Source: a halophilic archaeon J07HX64
Lineage (GTDB): Archaea > Halobacteriota > Halobacteria > Halobacteriales > Haloarculaceae
Direction: 5' to 3'
NCBI GenBank assembly: GCA_000416085.1
Contig: KE356579.1
Coordinates: 2,809,320 to 2,820,054, forward strand
DNA length: 10,735 nt
Shown here: positions 1 through 5,010 of the stretch, in pieces
Layout of the letters: the number at the start of each line of letters is the position of its first letter
Position numbering within the stretch: position 1 is the first letter of the stretch
Translations under genes and position numbers: made by a program
Notes under the pieces: model-generated
The model's input: only the letters and a program-made list of their open reading frames with translations
Database searches by the model: none
Told to the model about the DNA's origin: nothing

Positions 1-838
1 CGACCTCGTAGACCTGTGTGACCACCAGCACGAAGAAGACGTAAACCATCCCGTTTGCAAACCGGACGAGAGTATCCCCCACGAGGAGTGGACGGAGCGG
101 GTCGGGCATCTCGCGCAGGTCCCGCCTGATCTGCTCGATACCCCCGAACGAGTCGCCGATAGAGTCCTCGCTGGCGTCGTAGAGGACGTGCTGGGCGACC
201 GTCCCGACGGCGCCGAGAACAACGGCGACGGCGAGTACGTACCGGAAGCTCACGGTGAACTCCGGATGGAGGCCGATCAGAACGGCCGCGAGCACCGGAC
301 CGATCAGAAACGCCGTTCGGCGGACGGTCTCGGTGCTCGCGAAACCGGCGGCCAGTCGCGAGGGCTCGGTCGCTTGCTTGACGACCGCGAACGTCGCCCC
401 AAGGCCGAAAGACTTCCACGCCTGTGCCAGCAGGAGACCGACGAACACCCAGACCCAGGGCTGAATCGTGACGCCGGCGACAGTGACCACGCCGAGACCC
501 GGTGTGACCAACCAGACCCCGAACCCGAGCGTCGAGACCAATCCAAACACTGTGAGTGCGTATCGCGACCCGATGCGGTCGGAGATCGCGCCGCCGGGAT
601 ACGGGAACACCGCCGAGACGATGTTACCGACAGTCCCGAACAGGCCGACGACGAACCCGGACGCCCCCAACGCCACCACGTACTCGGGGAGAAATCGACT
701 GGTCATCTGGAAGCAAAGGCTAAACGCAAACATCGCAAGCGACAATACCAGGACGTCCCGCCTCAGCGCGAAGAGCTGTCGGAACGCACTCAGCAGCCCC
801 GACTCGTCCGCCTCGACTGTGACCTGCTCTCGACTCAT
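1..838 (-). CDS. MFS transporter, C-terminal part beyond window
   Basis: Major facilitator superfamily permease of the cytoplasmic membrane; substrate not recognisable. The visible 279 residues hold a short polar N-terminus (about 1-25) and then hydrophobic segments at about 28-48, 58-80, 95-120, 126-152, 173-190 and 198-218. A charged central loop (about 220-250) and the start of the second half follow. The loop after the second segment carries GGAISDRIGSR (residues 82-92), matching the family signature G-x3-D-R-x-G-x-R. The frame is open to base 1, so the last third to half of the roughly 400-residue protein lies outside. The ATG at 838 overlaps the TGA of a 41-codon upstream ORF as ATGA, and no Shine-Dalgarno sequence is visible, so translation is probably coupled. 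Family confident; substrate unknown. A drug/metabolite exporter is only one guess. Confidence 0.85.
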   Translation of the reverse strand, partial: MSREQVTVEADESGLLSAFRQLFALRRDVLVLSLAMFAFSLCFQMTSRFLPEYVVALGASGFVVGLFGTVGNIVSAVFPYPGGAISDRIGSRYALTVFGLVSTLGFGVWLVTPGLGVVTVAGVTIQPWVWVFVGLLLAQAWKSFGLGATFAVVKQATEPSRLAAGFASTETVRRTAFLIGPVLAAVLIGLHPEFTVSFRYVLAVAVVLGAVGTVAQHVLYDASEDSIGDSFGGIEQIRRDLREMPDPLRPLLVGDTLVRFANGMVYVFFVLVVTQVYEV

Positions 839-960
839 CTTCGTGGCGAAGCTCTCGCGTCGGGCACAGCAGCTGTCACACCGATCTCAGCGACTGTCCC
901 GGTCGGTTCGAGTCTTTCTCCTGATACCGGCAGGGTGTACTGCGACACAAGGCGACACAT
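835..960 (-). CDS. 41-aa upstream (leader) ORF of the MFS gene
   Basis: A 41-residue frame starting MCRLVSQYTL and ending ASPRR. Its TGA overlaps the ATG of the MFS gene (ATGA). A TATA-like stretch lies about 27 bases before its ATG, so the transcript would begin at or near this start codon. Third-position G/C is only about 54 percent, well below the neighbours. The peptide is therefore unlikely to be a conserved protein, and the ORF more likely delivers ribosomes to the downstream start. No domain recognised. It could also be a chance frame in a 5' leader. Confidence 0.45.
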   Translation of the reverse strand: MCRLVSQYTLPVSGERLEPTGTVAEIGVTAAVPDARASPRR

Positions 961-982
961 ACACACTCTTCTGTCTAAACGA

Positions 983-991
983 TACATAGTA
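983..991 (-). promoter_or_regulatory. TATA-like box upstream of the MFS leader ORF
   Basis: On the minus strand this reads TACTATGTA, centred about 27 bases before the ATG at 960, the spacing expected for a leaderless haloarchaeal transcript. A second AT-rich stretch (GTTTAG, 975-980) lies only about 18 bases before that ATG. It would fit a start site near 951 instead, in which case the leader ORF would not be leaderless. Confidence 0.4.
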
Positions 992-1057
992 TTCCCGTAT
1001 CCGGCAGGCTCTCGAACGTCTGGTCGCCGCGGGGGCAGACAGCGGGGACGTCAAGGG

Positions 1058-1699
1058 TCAGGCCGGGTTGAAACGCCGGTAGAGGACAAACGAGTACAGT
1101 GCCGAGCCGACAGCGATGACGGTGGGGGGCACAGTCAGGAGCAAGACTGCGAGCTCCGGGGCGAGCACACCGCCCAGCGCGAGCACACCGGCGAGCGCGA
1201 ACAGCGGCGCGGTGTGTCTGTGTGTCTGTTTCCAGACGCGCTCGTCGCTGAGCGTCCACGGCGTGCGGATACCGACGAACCAGTTCTGCTCCGCGCGGTA
1301 GATGAGCGGCCCGAGCAGCAGGTACAGCACCGCGGTGGCCGGCACAGTCGCCTCGAGTATCCCGAACTCGTACCCGAGATTGTACGCGATGACCAGCCCG
1401 TGGATGTAACCGACAAACGCGACTGTCGCCACGACGAACCCGTCGTACACCGTCTGGAACTCGGCGACGTTCTCCCCGAGCGGGTCCACCCGCGGCAGAA
1501 CCGCAAACAACACTGCCACACCGGCCGCGAGCAACACGTTCCCGGCCAGAAACAGCTCCGCCTGCACGAAGTTGTTCGGCTCCCCTGCGCTGTCGAAGTG
1601 GACTGCGAGCTCCGACGGGAGCTGTGATGCGTACACCGCACTGGCGATTGCGAGCACCGCGACGATTCCACCTGTCGCCAGGTCGCGCGTTCGGATCAT
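1058..1699 (-). CDS. SdpI-family integral membrane protein
   Basis: Membrane protein of 213 residues related to Bacillus subtilis SdpI, which gives immunity to the SDP killing peptide and acts as a signal receptor; the family is widespread in archaea with mostly unknown roles. The N-terminal DUF1648-like segment carries LPSELAVHFDSAGEPN (residues 27-42). A run of about six membrane segments follows (roughly 10-25, 48-68, 87-107, 117-134, 164-181, 183-205). The SdpI signature is clear: QNWFVGIRTPWTLSDERVW (138-156) followed by THR. The length is typical. The start is supported by a TATA-like box 27 bases upstream, giving a leaderless message. It is divergent from a winged-helix regulator, echoing the sdpR-sdpI pairing in Bacillus, although this regulator is larger. 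Control of one by the other is inference. Confidence 0.9.
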   Translation of the reverse strand: MIRTRDLATGGIVAVLAIASAVYASQLPSELAVHFDSAGEPNNFVQAELFLAGNVLLAAGVAVLFAVLPRVDPLGENVAEFQTVYDGFVVATVAFVGYIHGLVIAYNLGYEFGILEATVPATAVLYLLLGPLIYRAEQNWFVGIRTPWTLSDERVWKQTHRHTAPLFALAGVLALGGVLAPELAVLLLTVPPTVIAVGSALYSFVLYRRFNPA

Positions 1700-1721
1700 G
1701 CGTGACTGTTCGTGCGACCGG

Positions 1722-1729
1722 CACTAAAC
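1722..1729 (-). promoter_or_regulatory. TATA-like box of the SdpI-family gene
   Basis: Minus-strand GTTTAGTG centred about 27 bases before the ATG at 1699. The spacing predicts a transcript starting at the start codon. Confidence 0.5.
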
Positions 1730-1750
1730 CCCTTCCAGCACCGCGATACA

Positions 1751-1789
1751 GTTTCGAATCTGATAAGACAGTCACCACACGTCCGAAAC
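1751..1789. promoter_or_regulatory. Spaced inverted repeat in the divergent promoter region, possible operator
   Basis: GTTTCG at 1751-1756 is mirrored by CGAAAC at 1784-1789 with 27 bases between. The right arm abuts the TATA-like box of the regulator gene (1792-1799). The left arm lies about 21 bases upstream of the SdpI gene's TATA-like box. The left arm continues into TTCGAA, itself a palindrome. The position suits an operator shared by both genes, but a six-base repeat can arise by chance. Confidence 0.3.
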
Positions 1790-1791
1790 CT

Positions 1792-1799
1792 GTTTTTAG
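1792..1799 (+). promoter_or_regulatory. TATA-like box of the regulator gene
   Basis: GTTTTTAG lies about 26-28 bases before the ATG at 1821, consistent with a leaderless transcript and supporting that start. Confidence 0.5.
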
Positions 1800-1820
1800 C
1801 CTGACGGCCGAACGTGAGAT

Positions 1821-2735
1821 ATGCGAGACGGTTCCGGCTCGGAGTCGGGATGGCAGACCGCAGGCGAGGAGTCGCCGGCGGCGGAGTTCGCGACAGAGCC
1901 GTTCGAACTCGTCACCGAGGAGACGCGGGCTGCGATTCTCGGGGCGCTGGCGGCACACCAGGCCGAGAACCCGCGAGACCGGGGACTCGGATTCTCCGAA
2001 CTTCGCGATCGGGCGGCGGTCGACGACTCGGGAAACTTCAACTACCACCTCGGTAAACTCCGACCGGCGCACGTCAGACAGACCGAGGACGGGTACGTGC
2101 TAACGTTCGCGGGCATGTCACTCGCCGGGATACTCAGGGCCGGCGTCGACGCTGAAATCACCCGCGGACCGGTCTCGCTCGACGGGCGGTGTGGCCTCTG
2201 TGATACCGAACTCACCGTGGAGTACGAGCGCCGGGTCCTGTCGGTCACGTGTGAGAACGACCACAGGTACCCCCGAGACGAACTCCCGCCGAACGCCGTC
2301 ACCGGGCGGACGCTCAGGGAGGCGATCTCCATCCAGACGTGTCGAACGAAACACCTTCTCGACCTGGTCCGTCGGGGTGTCTGTCCGGCCTGTTTCGGCG
2401 ATGTCGAGCGCGAACACCAGGTGCTCGACGCACCGCAGGCGAGTCACGTCCTCGTCGCCACCTGCACCGGTTGTGGACGGGTCACGAGGTCACCCGTCGG
2501 GGTGTACCTCCTCGACGAACCGGCCGTTGTCGCGTTCTACCACGACCACGGTATCGATGTCACCGAGACACCGCTCTGGGCGCTTGACCTGCCCATCGCC
2601 GAACCGACGGTTCGCTCCGAGGACCCGCTCCGACTGTCGCTGTCTGTCGAGCGCGACGGCGAACGACTGACACTCGTCGTCGACGAGTACACGAACCTGC
2701 TCGACAGCCGTCGAACACCCGTCGACGCGGACTGA
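1821..2735 (+). CDS. Winged-helix (ArsR-like) transcriptional regulator with two zinc-binding sites
   Basis: Probable cytoplasmic DNA-binding regulator of 304 residues, of a type common in haloarchaea. After an acidic, disordered first 25 residues, a winged-helix domain spans about 30-108. It includes VTEETRAAILGAL (31-43), a recognition region near FNYHLGKLRP (73-82) and a wing with DGYVLTFAG (90-98). Two putative zinc sites follow: C124, C127, C144 and H148; then C188, C191, C215 and C218. The C-terminal 80 residues are acidic, with no motif I recognise. The ligand and targets are not evident. The gene is divergent from the SdpI-family gene across 121 bases that hold an inverted repeat, so control of that gene and of itself is plausible but inferred. 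The leaderless ATG is supported by the TATA-like box. Confidence 0.85.
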   Translation: MRDGSGSESGWQTAGEESPAAEFATEPFELVTEETRAAILGALAAHQAENPRDRGLGFSELRDRAAVDDSGNFNYHLGKLRPAHVRQTEDGYVLTFAGMSLAGILRAGVDAEITRGPVSLDGRCGLCDTELTVEYERRVLSVTCENDHRYPRDELPPNAVTGRTLREAISIQTCRTKHLLDLVRRGVCPACFGDVEREHQVLDAPQASHVLVATCTGCGRVTRSPVGVYLLDEPAVVAFYHDHGIDVTETPLWALDLPIAEPTVRSEDPLRLSLSVERDGERLTLVVDEYTNLLDSRRTPVDAD

Positions 2736-2976
2736 CTCTACTGTGCGGGCGCGAGGCCGGACAGCGTCATCGTCTGGTCTGTTCCTGGATATCGTCACCG
2801 GGGGCCACGGGAACGGCAACCCGACCGATGTTCTCGACGGGGTTAGATAGGTCCAGCCACAGAAACAGATACGTGCGGTGTTGTGATACGAAACGACGGT
2901 GCGGTGACCCAGGTGGGGTTCGGTGTCGCCGTCCTCGAGCTGAGAACCGTGACCGGGCAGGTGACGGTCCCGGGTT

Positions 2977-2985
2977 CTTTATAGC
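2977..2985 (+). promoter_or_regulatory. TATA-like box upstream of the TVP38 gene
   Basis: CTTTATAGC is the best archaeal TATA match in the gap. It predicts a transcript start near 3005, giving a leader of about 55 bases before the ATG at 3063. That leader contains the 12-codon ORF at 3022. Confidence 0.5.
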
Positions 2986-3021
2986 TAGTGTGGCATCTCT
3001 GCCCGGATTTGGATACCTAGC

Positions 3022-3060
3022 ATGAACAGGGAGGAGATAGGGGCCACTACACTCTACTAA
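3022..3060 (+). CDS. 12-aa upstream ORF (MNREEIGATTLY) before the TVP38 gene
   Basis: First ATG after the predicted transcript start. It runs 12 codons to a TAA that lies two bases before the ATG of the TVP38 gene. The junction ACTAACGATG is the same as at the radical SAM/methyltransferase boundary. A GGAGG at 3030-3034 lies inside this ORF, about 28 bases before the main start, too far to act as a normal ribosome binding site for it. Reinitiation after this micro-ORF is a reasonable model; chance is possible. Confidence 0.35.
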   Translation: MNREEIGATTLY

Positions 3061-3062
3061 CG

Positions 3063-3764
3063 ATGCTTCAGCGATCTACGCAGGTGTTTTCCTCACGGAC
3101 CGCCCTCCGCCGTGGTGTCCTCGGGGCGATTGCCGTTGTTGCCCTACTGGTGTTGTTGTCGCTCGGTATTCAGCGGTACGCACCGTTTATGTTCGACGCC
3201 GAGCAACTTCGAACACAGGTCAGCCAGTTCGGTGTCCTCGCGCCGGTTGTGATCGTTCTGATACAGGCAGTCCAGGTGGTCGTCGCGCCGGTGCCGGGGC
3301 AGGTGGTCGCACTCGCGTCGGGGTACATCTTCGGCCCGGTTGCCGGGTCGGCCTACAGTTTCGTCGGCGTCCTCATCGGGAGCGCAATCGCGTTCAGCCT
3401 CACGAAGCGGTTCGGTCGGCCGGTCGCCGAGCGACTCCTCCACGAGGAGATCCTGAACCGGTTCGACGATTTCGTCGACCGTGTCGGTATCGTGGGGATG
3501 TTCGTGTTCGTGATGATCCCCGGTCTCCCGGACGACGCGGTCTGTTTCCTGTGTGGCCTCACGGACTGGCGACTCCGGACCTTCCTGGCCGTGATTGCCG
3601 TCGGCCGGTTCCCGGCGTACCTCGTCACGGTCTACGCCGGCGAGGAGCTCGCATCGGGCCGACTCGGGGTCGCGCTCGCGCTCCTCGCGGTCGTCATCGT
3701 GGCCTCCGTCGTCGGCTACTACAAGCAGGACGCCATCCGGAACACCGTCGAGCGCTTCAGGTGA
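3063..3764 (+). CDS. TVP38/TMEM64-family (VTT domain, DedA-like) membrane protein
   Basis: Integral membrane protein of 233 residues with a VTT (SNARE-associated, DedA-like) domain. Members of this superfamily are linked to lipid scrambling or flipping and envelope integrity in bacteria and eukaryotes; the archaeal role is not established. A basic N-terminus precedes a membrane segment at about 19-36. The core has APVPGQVVALASGYIFGP (75-92), the glycine-rich GSAIAFSLTKRFGRP (106-120), and the re-entrant-type motif FVFVMIPGLPDD near 147-158. Later membrane segments lie at about 170-190 and 203-220, with a basic tail. Length is normal. No strong Shine-Dalgarno sequence sits in the normal position; a 12-codon ORF ends two bases upstream. 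A T-rich stretch downstream probably terminates it. Confidence 0.88.
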   Translation: MLQRSTQVFSSRTALRRGVLGAIAVVALLVLLSLGIQRYAPFMFDAEQLRTQVSQFGVLAPVVIVLIQAVQVVVAPVPGQVVALASGYIFGPVAGSAYSFVGVLIGSAIAFSLTKRFGRPVAERLLHEEILNRFDDFVDRVGIVGMFVFVMIPGLPDDAVCFLCGLTDWRLRTFLAVIAVGRFPAYLVTVYAGEELASGRLGVALALLAVVIVASVVGYYKQDAIRNTVERFR

Positions 3765-3826
3765 CCCGGCGGGACAGACGCGGTTCCCCCGCTGTGCTGA
3801 CCTGACCACCGCGCCGACCTCTCGAG

Positions 3827-3844
3827 TTCATTCGTCTCCTTTTG
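3827..3844 (+). terminator. Probable T-rich terminator after the TVP38 gene
   Basis: TTCATTCGTCTCCTTTTG, about 65 bases after the stop codon, is the only pyrimidine/T-rich stretch on the coding strand of this gap. Archaeal termination relies on such T-rich stretches. No stable hairpin precedes it. Confidence 0.35.
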
Positions 3845-3872
3845 ACCGGCCGCGAGAGCGAAAGCGACCTGT

Positions 3873-3888
3873 TCGGATACGTATCCGA
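3873..3888. repeat. Perfect 16-base palindrome TCGGATACGTATCCGA
   Basis: Both halves match exactly with no spacer. It lies between convergent genes, away from any start codon. It could be a protein binding site or part of a 3' end structure; no function can be read from sequence. Confidence 0.4.
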
Positions 3889-4105
3889 CCTCGTCCCCGT
3901 GTCCACACGGGAGGAGTCACAGGGCTGGTCACCTGTTCCCGAACGGAAGCCCCGCCCGTCTCTGCTCGTTCGACCCCGGGTCCTGTACAGCCCGACCCCG
4001 AGCGCGCCACGGGAGACGGGAGAGCCCCCGGGGGACGGTTTCCCGAACCCTGTTCGGTAGCCTGTCTGTTCCTGTGAGTCCAGGGGTCGTCGGGTGACGG
4101 GGGAG

Positions 4106-4660
4106 TCACAGCCGGTGGTCACGCCAGCGCAGGAGCTGCTCGCGGTCACGCGTGTCGGGCGGGAGGTCACGGAACCAGGCGGCGTCGGTTATCTCGCCGT
4201 CGGGGTCACGCACAGTCGGGTCACCGTGCCCGCGGGCCTCGAACAGCGGCAACACCCCCCAGGTCGAGTGGTCGCCGGTGTGGAACGTGACCCGTCCGAG
4301 CATCCCGAGACCGTCGTAGCTGGCCTCGACACCCCCCTCCTCGCGGAGTTCGCGCTCGGCGGCGGCGCGGAACGACTCCTGGCCGTCGGTTTCGCCGCCG
4401 GGCAACACCCAGAGGTCGATTGCCTCGTGGCGCACCAGCAACAGCGCACCGGTCTCGCGGTGCGTGAGCGTGTGTGCACCGTACGGGGCACCGTTCTCGC
4501 GAACCCGTCTGGCGACCGTCCGGAACCGGTCCCGGGAGACGTGTTTCGTCGTTTCGAACTCGAGATACCCCTCGTGGCTCGTCGAGAGTCGGTGGTAGGT
4601 CTGTTCGGCCTGCTGGCTCGCCTCGTCGGCGAGATACCAGAGGTCGTCGACTCTCGTCAT
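4106..4660 (-). CDS. Nudix hydrolase
   Basis: Cytoplasmic 184-residue enzyme expected to hydrolyse a nucleoside diphosphate linked to another moiety, using divalent metal. The Nudix box is complete: from G89, G-x5-E-x7-R-E-L-R-E-E-G-G-V, ending at V111. The segment before it (LWVLPGGE, 83-90) has the usual strand-loop, and the strand GALLLVRHEAIDLW (71-84) fits the fold. The N-terminal 60 residues (helical, charged, with DLWYLADEASQQAEQTYHRL) are an extra region seen in haloarchaeal members. Substrate not predictable. The ATG overlaps the TGA of an 18-codon ORF (ATGA). No Shine-Dalgarno sequence is seen, and the TATA-like box is placed for the small ORF rather than for this ATG, so coupled translation is likely. 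Confidence 0.9.
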   Translation of the reverse strand: MTRVDDLWYLADEASQQAEQTYHRLSTSHEGYLEFETTKHVSRDRFRTVARRVRENGAPYGAHTLTHRETGALLLVRHEAIDLWVLPGGETDGQESFRAAAERELREEGGVEASYDGLGMLGRVTFHTGDHSTWGVLPLFEARGHGDPTVRDPDGEITDAAWFRDLPPDTRDREQLLRWRDHRL

Positions 4661-4713
4661 CGCCGCGACTGGGGCGGGTATCCCTGACGGGTTGGTGCTA
4701 CGTGTGTGCTCAT
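4657..4713 (-). CDS. 18-aa leaderless upstream ORF of the Nudix gene
   Basis: MSTHVAPTRQGYPPQSRR, then a TGA overlapping the Nudix ATG (ATGA). A good TATA-like box is centred 27 bases before its ATG, so the transcript is predicted to begin exactly at this small ORF. Third-position G/C is about 61 percent, below nearby genes, so selection on the peptide looks weak and a ribosome-delivery or regulatory role is more likely. An 81-codon in-frame extension further upstream exists but would start before the promoter. Confidence 0.5.
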   Translation of the reverse strand: MSTHVAPTRQGYPPQSRR

Positions 4714-4735
4714 ACCACTCCGTTGGGCTGTTACC

Positions 4736-4743
4736 AGTATAAT
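4736..4743 (-). promoter_or_regulatory. TATA-like box for the 18-aa ORF/Nudix unit
   Basis: The minus strand reads TTATACTG, centred about 27 bases from the ATG at 4713. It lies about 80 bases from the Nudix ATG, so the message starts at the small ORF. Confidence 0.5.
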
Positions 4744-4769
4744 CCTTCGACCACCGACGGCGGCGGTGT

Positions 4770-4934
4770 TCAGTTGCCCGCGGCTAAACCGCTGACCGGC
4801 GAGGCGACCCGCTCGTGCGGAATCGGGTGGGAGCTGTACAGGTTGCTCAGGTCGTCGGCGAGAACGGACACGAACCCGGGCGACACCGGGTAGTGTGAAC
4901 AACTGTGGAGAGATGATCTACTGTCCGCGGACAC
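4770..4934 (-). CDS. Hypothetical 54-aa protein or gene remnant, GTG start
   Basis: Unrecognised. The GTG-start frame of 54 residues includes SPGFVSVLADDLSNLYSSH and ends LAAGN. Over its last 40 codons, G/C by codon position is about 70/50/90 percent, the pattern of real haloarchaeal genes; the opposite strand would give the reverse order. No membrane segment or metal motif is present. It follows ligA on the same strand with a 76-base gap and ends 56 bases before the start of the small ORF that leads the Nudix gene. The start is uncertain because the frame is open further upstream. It may be a small conserved protein, or the tail of a lost gene. The start overlaps a 12-base palindrome (4922-4933). 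Confidence 0.35.
   Translation of the reverse strand: MSADSRSSLHSCSHYPVSPGFVSVLADDLSNLYSSHPIPHERVASPVSGLAAGN
4922..4933. repeat. 12-base perfect palindrome TGTCCGCGGACA
   Basis: Exact palindrome overlapping the GTG start of the 54-aa frame, about 80 bases after the ligA stop. It might be a binding site or a small hairpin; it is short enough to be chance in GC-rich DNA. Confidence 0.25.
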
Positions 4935-5010
4935 GATGTCGGCGTGTCTGTTCGAGTCTACAGATGCGGTCGGTTCGCGCGCCGGGCACCGACCGTGCAG
5001 GCACAGGGGG

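Larger units (their letters stand above)
2736..3062. other. Intergenic region with TVP38-gene promoter and weak coding-like remnant
   Basis: This 327-base gap holds the TATA-like box and leader of the next gene. It also has a 33-codon GTG-start frame at 2883-2984, ending in the TATA-like box, with codon-position G/C of about 70/45/76 percent, similar to haloarchaeal genes. It could be a fragment of a lost gene. No RNA gene, insertion sequence or T-rich terminator is seen. Confidence 0.35.
3765..4105. other. Intergenic region between convergent genes
   Basis: This 341-base gap lies between the ends of the TVP38 and Nudix genes, so no promoter is expected. It holds a T-rich stretch, a perfect 16-base palindrome (3873-3888), and a CCCCCGGGGG run at 4025-4034. 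An open plus-strand frame runs from after the TGA at 3803-3805 to the TAG at 4058-4060, with codon-position G/C of about 71/55/75 percent. It has no ATG, only a TTG at 3842, and its protein is not recognised. Confidence 0.4.

Noticed and set aside
188..1627. 479-codon plus-strand open frame
   Set aside because: It runs antisense through the MFS and SdpI genes. Its product is an Arg/Asp/Glu/His-rich low-complexity sequence with no domain, typical of an antisense frame in GC-rich DNA.
975..2072. 365-codon minus-strand open frame
   Set aside because: It overlaps the SdpI-family gene in another frame and the regulator on the opposite strand, both of which have clear family signatures; its own translation is Arg-rich and unrecognisable.
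4025..4034. CCCCCGGGGG as a possible terminator hairpin
   Set aside because: It has no loop and no T-run follows on either strand; it is likely a chance GC run.
4770..4895. Structured RNA (SRP or RNase P RNA) behind ligA
   Set aside because: Only a small ACCCGG/CCGGGT hairpin (4874-4891) is seen; none of the conserved sequence elements of those RNAs could be found.
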